64,000 bases of DNA, taken from positions 286,692-350,691 of the forward strand of contig JADKHW010000002.1 of NCBI GenBank assembly GCA_016721565.1, read 5' to 3'. The position numbers were made by a program, and so were the translations under genes. Source of the DNA: a bacterium. Its GTDB lineage: Bacteria; Electryoneota; RPQS01. Positions 25,917 through 33,940 of the stretch are shown here, piece after piece. Within the stretch, counting starts at the first letter, position 1. Every line of letters begins with the position of its first letter. The notes under the pieces are model-generated. The model ran no database searches, had not been told where the DNA came from, and saw nothing but the letters and a program-made list of their open reading frames with translations.

Positions 25917-26374
25917 TCAATGATTTGCGATCGGAGCAAATAGATACAAACCAACTCCAAACGCGGCGTGATTCAGCAGACTGCGTAGTCGTGCTTAGGT
26001 TGGGTTTGGCGTTTTGAGGCAACTCCGAATCCAAATGCAGGTTGCATGATGAAGAATGGCGCGGCAACAGAAATGACTCCGAAAATGAATGCAGGGATCA
26101 GCGTTGGGTTGTGGAGCCAACTTTCACCGACTAATAGCACGAAGGCAAGGGCCAACGTGATTCCAATCATGTAGTGCGCAATCCATCCTATCAAACACTC
26201 GGCGCTCATCCTCGGAGACGATGCAATGGTTGAGTGCTTGAAGATGCCCTGTGGCATGTAGCAAAACCAGCGGCCAACAAGGCAGATGTTGGATGGAGTG
26301 ATCTTAAAGGCGAGTTTTAGAAACTGCGCCCAGAGATCAAAAGTGAGCGTTGCGCCAAGCCCAATGAAGATCAC
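25917..26374 (-). CDS. DUF2938-family membrane protein (frameshifted near the end)
   Basis: This is a small membrane protein with four hydrophobic segments: GLGATLTFDLWAQFLKLAF, HYMIGITLALAFVLLVG and IPAFIFGVISVAAPFFIM. The pattern, including the FDLWAQ start and RWFCYMPQGIFKH, fits the DUF2938 family, whose function is unknown. The plain ORF stops at 25973. A shift near 26003 restores ARLRSLLNHAAFGVGLYLFA and a stop near 25917, as in family members. Its link to the peptide genes around it is unclear. Confidence 0.7.
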
Positions 26375-26446
26375 TCTGGCGAGATGAAGACCAGACTATC
26401 TATGTGGCACCAATCTATTCATTGTTTTGTTCGTGACGACTACTCA

Positions 26447-26851
26447 TTACTGCAAGTGCGCGTCTTCAGCCTCTTTGATTGTGGGGCGAATATGTTTCAG
26501 AACGAGGAAGAGCAGCAGTGCAGCGCCGAGTGACGCAAACACGAGAATTGCGAAGAACTTGCTGTGCGGCATGTCATCCCACCAGCCGCCGATGAAGCCG
26601 CAGAGATAGTTTCCTATCGCCGTAGCTGCAAACCAGCCACCCATCAGCAGGCCGCGCATTCTTGCGGGTGCAACTTTGTTGACGAGCGATAGGCCCATGG
26701 GTGATAAGCAGAGTTCACCGAGAGTAATAACTGCATAGGCAGAAACCAACCAACTCTCTCCGACGCGGCCAGTGTCGCCACCCGCAAGTCCAGCCATTGT
26801 CATAATCGAATATGCGGCGGCAGTCAGGAGCATGCCGATTCCGATTTTGCT
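26447..26851 (-). CDS. POT peptide transporter, C-terminal part (frameshifted)
   Basis: This is the last third of the transporter that starts at 27753. A one-base shift near 26851 leads into KIGIGMLLTAAAYSIM, LVSAYAVITLGELCLSPMGL, a strongly conserved helix of POT transporters, then GGWFAATAIGNYLCGFIGG and a cytoplasmic tail. Joined length is about 430 residues, normal for the family. Confidence 0.82.
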   Translation of the reverse strand, partial: SKIGIGMLLTAAAYSIMTMAGLAGGDTGRVGESWLVSAYAVITLGELCLSPMGLSLVNKVAPARMRGLLMGGWFAATAIGNYLCGFIGGWWDDMPHSKFFAILVFASLGAALLLFLVLKHIRPTIKEAEDAHLQ

Positions 26852-27753
26852 GCGGTCGAGGGTTCTGCATTACGCTTGCGTAAGAGTGTCCAGAAGAAAA
26901 CGAGCAACGGAGTGAACAGCAACACAAAGGCAGGGTTAATCACTTGGAAGAGTTCGGGCGACCATGTTGTGTCCGTGCAGTCTCGTGCCCAGAAGGTGAG
27001 CGTGAATCCGTTCTGATGGAAAGCCATCCAGAAGACAATGACTACGCCGAATACGAGCAAGAGGGCATTAATGCGGGCGCGCTCTTGTTGCGGAGTCAGC
27101 GTGATGTCATTCCTGCCTGCGGTTGAAGCGTTTTGCATTGCGGCGACGTCTCCATCGATGACATGCTTGCGGAAGATATTGAAGATTAACAGGGAGAACA
27201 TCATACCGACACCAGCGGCGCCGAATGCATAGTGCCAGCCGAACTCGTTGCGCAGGTAGGAGGCCACAATGGGTGCGAAGAATGCGCCGACGTTAATGCC
27301 CATGTAGAAAATATTGTAGGCATCGTCACGCTTCTCGGGCATATCGCGATAAAGGTTACCAAGCAAGACTGAGATGTTCGGTTTGAACAAGCCGTTGCCG
27401 ATGATCAAACAACAGAGGCCTGCAAAGAACATTGGAAGCGGCGGGAACGCGAGTAGCAGATGGCCAACACCCATGAAGATACCACCGATGAAAATTGCTC
27501 GCCGGAAACCGAGCCATCGATCTGCAAGCAAACCGCCAATCAGCGGGCTGAAGTAAACGAGAGCAATGTAGCCGCCGTAAATTTGACCGACTGTCTTGGT
27601 ATCGAAACCAAGGCTCTCGTTCATGTATAGCGATAGAATCGCCAACATGCAATAGAAGCTAAATCGTTCCCACATCTCCGTAAAGAAGAGAACTGGAAGT
27701 CCGGCGGGGTGTTTGTGCTTTACGGGAGTCCCGATAGCCGTTGATGTGCTCAT
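26824..27753 (-). CDS. POT/PTR2-family proton-dependent oligopeptide transporter
   Basis: This inner-membrane importer takes up di- and tripeptides. The start is ATG 27753. FFTEMWERFSFYCMLAIL carries the ExxER-type proton-coupling motif. GGLLADRWLGFRRAIFIGG and GNGLFKPNISVLLGNLY are PTR2 signatures, and YNIFYMGINVGAFFAPI follows. The reading frame is correct to about 26851, after which the tail (STAAKSESACS) is out of frame. It lies between pepF/DUF2938 and an acyl-CoA ligase on the same strand and would take in the products of the exported peptidases. Confidence 0.88.
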   Translation of the reverse strand: MSTSTAIGTPVKHKHPAGLPVLFFTEMWERFSFYCMLAILSLYMNESLGFDTKTVGQIYGGYIALVYFSPLIGGLLADRWLGFRRAIFIGGIFMGVGHLLLAFPPLPMFFAGLCCLIIGNGLFKPNISVLLGNLYRDMPEKRDDAYNIFYMGINVGAFFAPIVASYLRNEFGWHYAFGAAGVGMMFSLLIFNIFRKHVIDGDVAAMQNASTAGRNDITLTPQQERARINALLLVFGVVIVFWMAFHQNGFTLTFWARDCTDTTWSPELFQVINPAFVLLFTPLLVFFWTLLRKRNAEPSTAAKSESACS

Positions 27754-27812
27754 ATGGGAAATGAGTTAGTGTTGCTTAGCTCGTGTGATACTGATTTTTA
27801 TTCCAGAACTGG

Positions 27813-29453
27813 CTACTGGAAGTAGTCGTGGTAGAGGAAGCGTTTGATTTTGCGAGTCGAGGTTTTCTCAAACTCACCTTCGAGCAGCTTCCACTCGCGG
27901 ATGTTTTGATAGGACGGTGTACTATGATTGTAGTGGCGGATGACTTCGCTCGCAATTTGATCTGGCGACTTGTGAGCTGCGTGGAGTTTCATGTACTCTT
28001 CATCCAGTTTCAACAAAGCACACAGACGTTCGCTTTTAGTGCCTTTACGCGCAACGCCTATCACCAATGCCTCTGTAATAGCTTCTTCTGCGGCAAGCTT
28101 GGATTCGATCTCTTCGGGATAAACGTTCTTTCCTGCCGATGTCACGAAGACGTTCTTCAGTCTGCCCGTTAGGTGCAAATAACCATCATGATCAAGATAG
28201 CCTGCATCGCCGGTGTTCAGCCAGCCATCATGCAATACGCTGTGTGTGGCGATTTCATTTTCAAAGTAGCCCTGCATAATGTTTGGGCCGCTTGCGCATA
28301 CTTCGCCAACACCGTCGGAGTTTGGATTCTTGATCTTCAATGTAATGCCGCTGAGCGGAGGTCCAACAGAGCCGAGCTTGTTTTTTGCGGGAGGGTTGAC
28401 GCAGAGAACGGGGCTGCACTCAGTCAGGCCGTAACCTTGAATTAACACGAATCCTAAGCTCTCGAAAAAGCGGTTGACTGACACCGGAAGTGCGGCACCA
28501 CCGGAGACCATCAGGCGAACAGTGCTAAGTCCTGCTTTTCGCCGAAGTGACTTAAAGAGAGTTTCGCCTAAGTTCAGCCTGAAGTGCTTTGAGAATCGCG
28601 AAAGAACTCGCAGCGTATGAAAGAGCGCGCGTTTCGATAGCGACGAGGCCTCGACCGCGCGCAAAACGCTGTTCATCATATTCTCAAATATTTGCGGAAC
28701 CCCAACTAAGACAGAGACATTGCAAATGCGAATGTCGTCAATTACATCGCGCGAGCGGTAGCTCGTCGCGAGTGTGGCGCGGGCGCCTTTGGCGATGGGG
28801 AGCAGCATCGTGACGATGCTGGAAAAGGTGTGATGCAGGGGCAAGAGCAACAGAAAATTGTCGTCGCTCCTGATTTCGCATACTTTGCAGCAGGCCAGCA
28901 CGTTCGACACAAGATTTTCGTGGGAGAGCACAACGCCTTTTGAGTGGCCGGTCGTGCCTGACGTGAAGATAACAGCGGCAATATCGGACGGTTGAAGGTC
29001 AATGTCAACTTTCGCGGATATCGGATTAGCTCCGATCTGTTCAAATCGCCTTACGACTACTTGCCGGCCTTGTTGTTCTAACAACTCCGTGCATTGGTCT
29101 GCAAACTTGTCGGAGGCGAACAACAGGCGAGCGTGGGATAGCTCGACGATGTGGAGAATTTCGGGCAGCGGCATAATCGCATCGAGAGGGACAACCACAC
29201 AACCCGCGTGCACAATTGCAAGATAGGTCATAACCCATTCGCAGCTATTCTCGCCGAGCAGCGCGATGCGATCACCTTTTTGAAAACCTGACAAAATCAG
29301 ATTGTGAGCGCGACTACTTATTTCGACGGCTACGTCACGGTAGGAATACGACGTTACATCATCACTCTTGCGGACCTGAAGGAAAGGTTCATTGGCGTGA
29401 GTAGCCACGGCCGCTTCAAAGAGCGTGGGGATTGTATTGCGGAGAAGGGTCAA
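27813..29453 (-). CDS. AMP-forming acyl-CoA ligase (long-chain fatty acid type)
   Basis: This enzyme activates a carboxylic acid, probably a fatty acid, through acyl-AMP to the CoA thioester. Family motifs are all present: VIFTSGTTGHSKGVVLSHEN (phosphate-binding loop), IQGYGLTECSPVLCVNPPA, GWLNTGDAGYLDHDGYLHLT and SAGKNVYPEEIESKLAAEE, then a C-terminal lysine region (KTSTRKIKRFLYHDYF). I place the start near TTG 29453 (TLLRNTIPTLFEAAV), because upstream codons of the open frame overlap the end of the next gene. No strong ribosome-binding site supports it. The gene appears intact at about 546 residues. Confidence 0.82.
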   Translation of the reverse strand: MTLLRNTIPTLFEAAVATHANEPFLQVRKSDDVTSYSYRDVAVEISSRAHNLILSGFQKGDRIALLGENSCEWVMTYLAIVHAGCVVVPLDAIMPLPEILHIVELSHARLLFASDKFADQCTELLEQQGRQVVVRRFEQIGANPISAKVDIDLQPSDIAAVIFTSGTTGHSKGVVLSHENLVSNVLACCKVCEIRSDDNFLLLLPLHHTFSSIVTMLLPIAKGARATLATSYRSRDVIDDIRICNVSVLVGVPQIFENMMNSVLRAVEASSLSKRALFHTLRVLSRFSKHFRLNLGETLFKSLRRKAGLSTVRLMVSGGAALPVSVNRFFESLGFVLIQGYGLTECSPVLCVNPPAKNKLGSVGPPLSGITLKIKNPNSDGVGEVCASGPNIMQGYFENEIATHSVLHDGWLNTGDAGYLDHDGYLHLTGRLKNVFVTSAGKNVYPEEIESKLAAEEAITEALVIGVARKGTKSERLCALLKLDEEYMKLHAAHKSPDQIASEVIRHYNHSTPSYQNIREWKLLEGEFEKTSTRKIKRFLYHDYFQ

Positions 29454-29503
29454 TGTGAAGGCAATAGAATTTGGGAGATCGGTTCCAGAGGTTCGCTCAC
29501 TCG

Positions 29504-30832
29504 CTACTTGGGCGCATCCCAGAGATGGAGCTTGGTCTCGGCAACGATGATTCCGCTCAACGCAATCAATGAGATCAGATTTGGAATGGCCATCATCCCA
29601 TTTGTAATGTCGGCGAATGTCCAAACGGCTTTCAACGACAACACGGAGCCGAGGCCGACGGCAATCACCCAGAGTACTCGATAGGGCTTGATGACGCGTG
29701 TGCCGAATAGATACTCAGCGGCTTTCTCGCCGTAGTATGACCAACCAAGAATTGTTGAGAACACGAATGTTAAGAGCGCGATGGCCAAAATGATTGGGCC
29801 GATTGTGTGCATTTGCCCGAAGGCCGCTTTTGTAAGCGCCGCGCCGTTAAGACCTTCGGTCCATAGACCTGAATTCACAATGACCAGACCTGTCATGGCG
29901 CATACGACGACGGTGTCCCAGAAAGTGCCTGTAGAGGAGACAAGCGCTTGACGCACGGGGTTTGAGGTTTGAGCTGCGGCGGCGACGATTGGCGCGCTAC
30001 CCAAACCGGATTCATTTGAAAACAACCCGCGCGCGACACCGTAACGCAATGCCTGTCTGACACCCGCTCCCAAGAATCCGCCGACAGCGGCTTGGCCCGT
30101 GAATGCGGAACTTAGGATGAGGCTCACGGTGTCGCCAAGCGTGTCGAACTTCCAAACGAGCAGAATCATGCAACCCGCTATGTAGAACAGAGCCATGAAC
30201 GGAACAAGCCATTCGCAAACGCGTGCGATGGACTTGATTCCGCCCAAAATTACTAATGCTGTGAAGGCGGTCAAAATCAGGCCGGTGATCCACGGACTGA
30301 TATGATAGGTCTCATGAACCATTGTGGATATGGAATTGGCTTGTACCATATTGCCAATTCCAAAAGCAGAGATCGCGGTGAACAGAGCGAATAAAACGGC
30401 CAGCCACTTTTGCTTCATGCCGATCTCAATCGCGTACATCGGGCCGCCGATGAATTGCCCTTGCTCGTTCTTCACGCGATACTTCACAGAGAGCACGGCT
30501 TCGGCGTATTTCGTGGCAATCCCGAACACTCCCGTCAACCACATCCACAATACCGCACCCGGTCCACCAGCGGCAACGGCCGTTGCTACACCAACTATGT
30601 TTCCTGTTCCGATGGTCGCGGCTAATGCTGTTGTGAGTGCGCCAAATTGGCTGATATCTCCTTCACCTTCGCGTTCGCGGCTAAAAGACAATTTTATCGC
30701 CTGCCACAAATAGCGCTGAACGAAACGCAAGCGAACTGTAAGATAAAGATGTGTGCCGACCAACAAGATGAGCAACGGCGGCCCCCAAACGAAGTCCGCA
30801 ATTTTGCCCAAGAGAAGTTCGATGGATTGCAA
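29504..30832 (-). CDS. AgcS-family sodium:amino-acid (alanine/glycine) symporter
   Basis: This 442-residue inner-membrane carrier imports small amino acids with sodium. Diagnostic segments are WGPPLLILLVGTHLYLTVRL, FGALTTALAATIGTGNIVGV, GGPGAVLWMWLTGVFGIAT and the family signature GVARGLFSNESGLGSAPIVA. About ten hydrophobic helices can be counted. Start ATG 30832. The gene is intact. With the exported peptidases and POT transporter it completes a route from protein to imported amino acid. Confidence 0.92.
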   Translation of the reverse strand: MQSIELLLGKIADFVWGPPLLILLVGTHLYLTVRLRFVQRYLWQAIKLSFSREREGEGDISQFGALTTALAATIGTGNIVGVATAVAAGGPGAVLWMWLTGVFGIATKYAEAVLSVKYRVKNEQGQFIGGPMYAIEIGMKQKWLAVLFALFTAISAFGIGNMVQANSISTMVHETYHISPWITGLILTAFTALVILGGIKSIARVCEWLVPFMALFYIAGCMILLVWKFDTLGDTVSLILSSAFTGQAAVGGFLGAGVRQALRYGVARGLFSNESGLGSAPIVAAAAQTSNPVRQALVSSTGTFWDTVVVCAMTGLVIVNSGLWTEGLNGAALTKAAFGQMHTIGPIILAIALLTFVFSTILGWSYYGEKAAEYLFGTRVIKPYRVLWVIAVGLGSVLSLKAVWTFADITNGMMAIPNLISLIALSGIIVAETKLHLWDAPK

Positions 30833-30878
30833 GAGTGATTTCTTTCGATTTTATGCGACTGTTTCGATGATCAGGTTT

Positions 30879-32279
30879 TTACAATCCGAGGCTTTTCCAA
30901 ACGGGATCCCACACCGGAAGCGGGGTTGGCGCTTGCTTCGTGACGTTAAGAATTTCAGCGGGCAAGTATTTCTTGGGAATAATCACATTAAGGACGTATT
31001 CGTTAAACCAGTCATCGGACATGGCAAAGAAACCATCATCTCCAACGTCTTTGCCCCAGCTATTCTGGACGAGCCATTTGCGAGGCTTTCTGTCCACGAT
31101 ATCCACGCCTTCAAACACCATCGCGTGGTTGCTTGTTTCACTGCGGTAGTCGAGTCGTTCTTCTTTCGTCATATCAAGTTTGACACCAAACAGCTCTTCG
31201 TAGTTATAGAGGCCTTTGACGAGCAGACCTTTCTTGCCGTTGGCTTCGTGCCCCACGTCGCAACCAAACCAAATGCGATTGCTATCAAGAAGAGCCTTCA
31301 GCACCAGGCTCTTCATTTGGTCGGCTTCAATATTGACGAACGTCACTTCAGACTTATCGGCCATGGAGCGCGATGTATTGATCGAGTAGTTTTGGCCAAA
31401 CGGATGAGTCGGATAGCTTGCGAGGGAAACGTATTCGGTGAGGTCCACACCAATGACATCGGTATAGAATTTTTGCGGTGTATATGTAATCGGGTCACTG
31501 ACTTTGCCTGTGCTGTCGGCGGTGCGCCATTCAAACTGCGCAGGCGGCAAACCGTAGTTTATGACGAGTACACGCATCACGTCTTTCAACATCTGCAATT
31601 TTTGCAGGCGAAGATCGACATCGCTCTTACCCGCTTTAGCATGCGCACGCAGACTTGCTGCATCGCGGCGCAAGAGTGTCGTGAGCACGTACGTCATACG
31701 ACCAGTGTTGGCACTGCTGCGGGTTTCGCCCATGAATTTCTTAGGAACTACGCCGTACTTCTCGATAATGTTGACCACGTAGCCCCAGTATCCACCGTCG
31801 CCGATTGGCTCATCCAATTGCTTGACCAACTCGCGGTCCTGAATATCGCGGTCTCTTGTTTCAATAATGTACTCGAGGAAGACGTTGCTCTTCTCGAGTA
31901 GATCCCAGAAGGCAAGATAGCTTTGGGAAAGTTCAAACTCGTCGAGATCGCATTTCTTGATGACAGATGGACGCAACAAATTCAGACCGGCGAACATCCA
32001 GCAGCGGCCAGAACTTTCTTGATCCGTTGCGGATTCGGATGGAAGCTTGAATGAATAGATGTCATCGTTTTGGGCCACGATTTCGCGATTTAGCGCCAAA
32101 TCTTTTATGTCATTGTTGGTCACTGCATTCATCGCTGCACGAGTCGGCGCATCCATCTCGATTGAATTCAGAAGCTCTTTGACTTGAAATTGAGTCAGGC
32201 CTTTGGGCGGCTCAGCCGCAGACACACTCGATGCGCAAGTGACACAAATAAGAATGAGTATAACTGAAAAGCGATACAC
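30879..32279 (-). CDS. Exported aminopeptidase C / bleomycin-hydrolase-type peptidase (C1B)
   Basis: This papain-fold aminopeptidase has catalytic Cys in TDQESSGRCWMFAGLN, His in SETSNHAMVFEGVD and Asn in WLVQNSWGKDVGDDG. Unlike most C1B enzymes, which are cytosolic, it begins with a signal sequence (VYRFSVILILICVTCASSVSA, then AEPP). I choose GTG 32279 over the longer ORF start at 32315 because AGGAG (32285-32289) lies 5 bases before it. The length of about 466 residues is normal. A 9-bp hairpin (32305-32333) overlaps the upstream leader. The gene is intact, and on its antisense strand there is a long but spurious ORF. Confidence 0.88.
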   Translation of the reverse strand: MYRFSVILILICVTCASSVSAAEPPKGLTQFQVKELLNSIEMDAPTRAAMNAVTNNDIKDLALNREIVAQNDDIYSFKLPSESATDQESSGRCWMFAGLNLLRPSVIKKCDLDEFELSQSYLAFWDLLEKSNVFLEYIIETRDRDIQDRELVKQLDEPIGDGGYWGYVVNIIEKYGVVPKKFMGETRSSANTGRMTYVLTTLLRRDAASLRAHAKAGKSDVDLRLQKLQMLKDVMRVLVINYGLPPAQFEWRTADSTGKVSDPITYTPQKFYTDVIGVDLTEYVSLASYPTHPFGQNYSINTSRSMADKSEVTFVNIEADQMKSLVLKALLDSNRIWFGCDVGHEANGKKGLLVKGLYNYEELFGVKLDMTKEERLDYRSETSNHAMVFEGVDIVDRKPRKWLVQNSWGKDVGDDGFFAMSDDWFNEYVLNVIIPKKYLPAEILNVTKQAPTPLPVWDPVWKSLGL

Positions 32280-32315
32280 GGCTTCTCCTATGGAAAAATC
32301 AGGGCTAAGCGGCAC

Positions 32316-32580
32316 AGATATTCGGCCGCTTAGTTTGCAATTGATTGGGGAATTCAGGGTCGGGACAAAGTCGTTTTGGCTTTATCTCGGTGTTAACGCA
32401 GGCGGGGCCAGTTTACGGGGGGGACCAGATTGATGTTACTCTGAGATTGGGGCAAATTTTGTCAAGTTTGCGATAGATCGGGCGTAACGTCTTGGCTTGT
32501 ATAATATACGACTCTTAGCTGACTTTCAACATGAAATTGTGTTGGCGAGAAAATTCATGGCCGCTATTTGTAACACGACA
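32316..32580. other. Intergenic region upstream of the exported aminopeptidase
   Basis: No gene seen. It holds a perfect 9-bp hairpin CTAAGCGGC/GCCGCTTAG (32305-32333) and AT-rich sequence around 32500 (TATAATATACG) that could be part of a promoter. Confidence 0.35.
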
Positions 32581-32606
32581 AGGGTTTACCATTTCTGGTA
32601 AACCCT
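32581..32606. terminator. Terminator-like hairpin downstream of arsR
   Basis: An 11-bp stem AGGGTTTACCA / TGGTAAACCCT has a 4-base loop. It is the third member of the GGGTTTACC hairpin family and lies about 180 bases past the arsR stop. Confidence 0.6.
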
Positions 32607-32787
32607 GTAACAATATGCATCAGATCTGGCTAAACCCCGGGTGGCAACCCCACCACCAACATCCTTATGTTTATTTTAAACAATTATTTGTGCTACGAAC
32701 GGAAGATCGCATTCCTTTTTGGGCAAACTTGGCAGCAGTCCGTGAGATACATACTGCAATGGTACTGGCTTCAATCTGAACCCAAGT

Positions 32788-33141
32788 TCACTTCGCTTTA
32801 GTTGGCCTATTCTGGCTCTTCCTCTTTCCGAACCTCTTTTCAACCGAACCGCAAACGGAGTCGCAGACTGAGTCCACAACTGGATCAGTCACATGATACA
32901 ATCGGCTCTGCTTGTCTGTCCGCGACTCAACGAGAGCTGCGGCTTTCAGAATCGCCAAGTGCTTTGATACGTTGGCTTGGCTACAGCCAAGTTCCTCAAC
33001 AAGTTCCGAGACCGAGTACTCGCGCTGGCGCAAGTGATAGAGAATCTTCAGGCGAATCGGGTCACCCATAGCTTTTAGCATAGTTGCGATGTGAGAAACG
33101 GTTTCTTTTGACGGGAATGCGGATTTCGGACTCGCGGCCAT
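32788..33141 (-). CDS. ArsR/SmtB-family metal- or stress-responsive repressor
   Basis: This is a winged-helix repressor of about 117 residues. ATG 33141 follows AAAGGAATAAC. The DNA-binding region reads MLKAMGDPIRLKILYHLRQR, YSVSELVEELGCSQANVSKH and LAILKAAALVESRTDKQSRL. Cys at ELGCSQ and the C-terminal CDSVCGS pair could bind metal or a thiol reagent. It is the last gene of the efflux operon and probably controls it through the dyad next to the tolC-like start at 39.4 kb. The inducer is not predictable. Confidence 0.85.
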   Translation of the reverse strand: MAASPKSAFPSKETVSHIATMLKAMGDPIRLKILYHLRQREYSVSELVEELGCSQANVSKHLAILKAAALVESRTDKQSRLYHVTDPVVDSVCDSVCGSVEKRFGKRKSQNRPTKAK

Positions 33142-33151
33142 TGTTATTCCT

Positions 33152-33436
33152 TTACAGGGCGACTTCAACGGGCCAATATACGCATGAAACATGACAATTG
33201 CACTCGCGGCTATAGTCCGTGAGAATCTCCGTAATTCTAATTCTCAATTCAGTTTCCACTACGGACATCAATATCACGGAGGTCTTTGGGTGGACGGCGC
33301 TTCCCATACGGACTCCGCTTGTGCCCACGCCGTGCGCCCCAGCGATTTCAGTGAATCCATGAACACCCTGCTTGGTCAGGAGAAGCTCAACTTCTTCCCG
33401 CAACTCAGCTTTTGCAAAGACAACGAGCATTTCCAT
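33152..33436 (-). CDS. PII-like small regulatory protein of an efflux operon
   Basis: This 94-residue protein begins MEMLVVFAKAELREEVELLL and has GVHGFTEIAGAHGVGTSGVR and PKTSVILMSVV. The beta-alpha-beta pattern and flexible Gly-rich loop resemble PII/DUF3240-type ferredoxin-like proteins, which are often found with RND metal-efflux genes. The C-terminus has Cys pairs (ECNCHVSCVYWPVEVAL) that could bind metal. ATG 33436 follows TTAAGG. It lies between DUF2892 and arsR with short gaps. Similarity is by fold pattern and context, so the family is tentative. Confidence 0.65.
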   Translation of the reverse strand: MEMLVVFAKAELREEVELLLTKQGVHGFTEIAGAHGVGTSGVRMGSAVHPKTSVILMSVVETELRIRITEILTDYSRECNCHVSCVYWPVEVAL

Positions 33437-33446
33437 TTTTTGCACC

Positions 33447-33635
33447 TTAAGGCTTGAGACCAAGTTTGCGAAACACCGAAATTGCCGGGCACCATTTGCT
33501 GAATGCCGATTGCATCAGGTTCAATGCCACAAAAGCTGTCAGGAGCAGCCACCACTGGCTAACCCAAATTGTCAAAGCAATGCTCAAGAGAATCATAATT
33601 CCCGCAAGCAAGCGAACAGCTTCATCTACGCGCAT
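33447..33635 (-). CDS. DUF2892-family small membrane protein
   Basis: This 62-residue protein has two hydrophobic helices (VRLLAGIMILLSIALTIWVS and WWLLLTAFVALNLMQSAF) followed by KWCPAISVFRKLGLK. This is the pattern of DUF2892 (YgaP-type membrane) proteins, in which the Cys-Pro lies after the second helix. They often accompany rhodanese or efflux genes. It starts at ATG 33635, 23 bases after the pump gene. Confidence 0.8.
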   Translation of the reverse strand: MRVDEAVRLLAGIMILLSIALTIWVSQWWLLLTAFVALNLMQSAFSKWCPAISVFRKLGLKP

Positions 33636-33658
33636 TGTACATACTCCTATCTATTTAC

Positions 33659-33940
33659 TTATTGTTCTTCAGAATCCATGAGTGATTTAGTGCCCGCGTA
33701 CTTCAAATAGATGTAGTATAGCATCGGGATGATTACCAGTGTTAAGGCTGTAGAGGCGATGACGCCGAATATCAAAGAGACTGCCAGCCCTTGGAATATC
33801 GGATCAAGGTAGATGACGCTTGCGCCGACGACCAATGCCAGCGCTGTTAACGTAATTGGTCTGAATCGCACTGCACCAGCTTTAAGCACTGCATCTTCGA
33901 GCGTTTCGCCGGCCCGAATTTCCTGGTTGATGAAATCCAC
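33659..33940 (-). CDS. RND efflux pump, C-terminal part (frameshifted)
   Basis: This is the C-terminal end of the pump that starts at 36971. After a one-base shift near 33945 the frame gives DFINQEIRAGETLEDAVLKA, GAVRFRPITLTALALVVG and SLIFGVIASTALTLVIIPML, the last helices of an RND permease. The apparent start inside this ORF is not real. Confidence 0.85.
   Translation of the reverse strand: MDFINQEIRAGETLEDAVLKAGAVRFRPITLTALALVVGASVIYLDPIFQGLAVSLIFGVIASTALTLVIIPMLYYIYLKYAGTKSLMDSEEQ

Noticed and set aside
30753..31901. A 382-codon ORF on the plus strand
   Set aside because: It is antisense to the intact, motif-complete exported aminopeptidase and has no protein-like motifs of its own.
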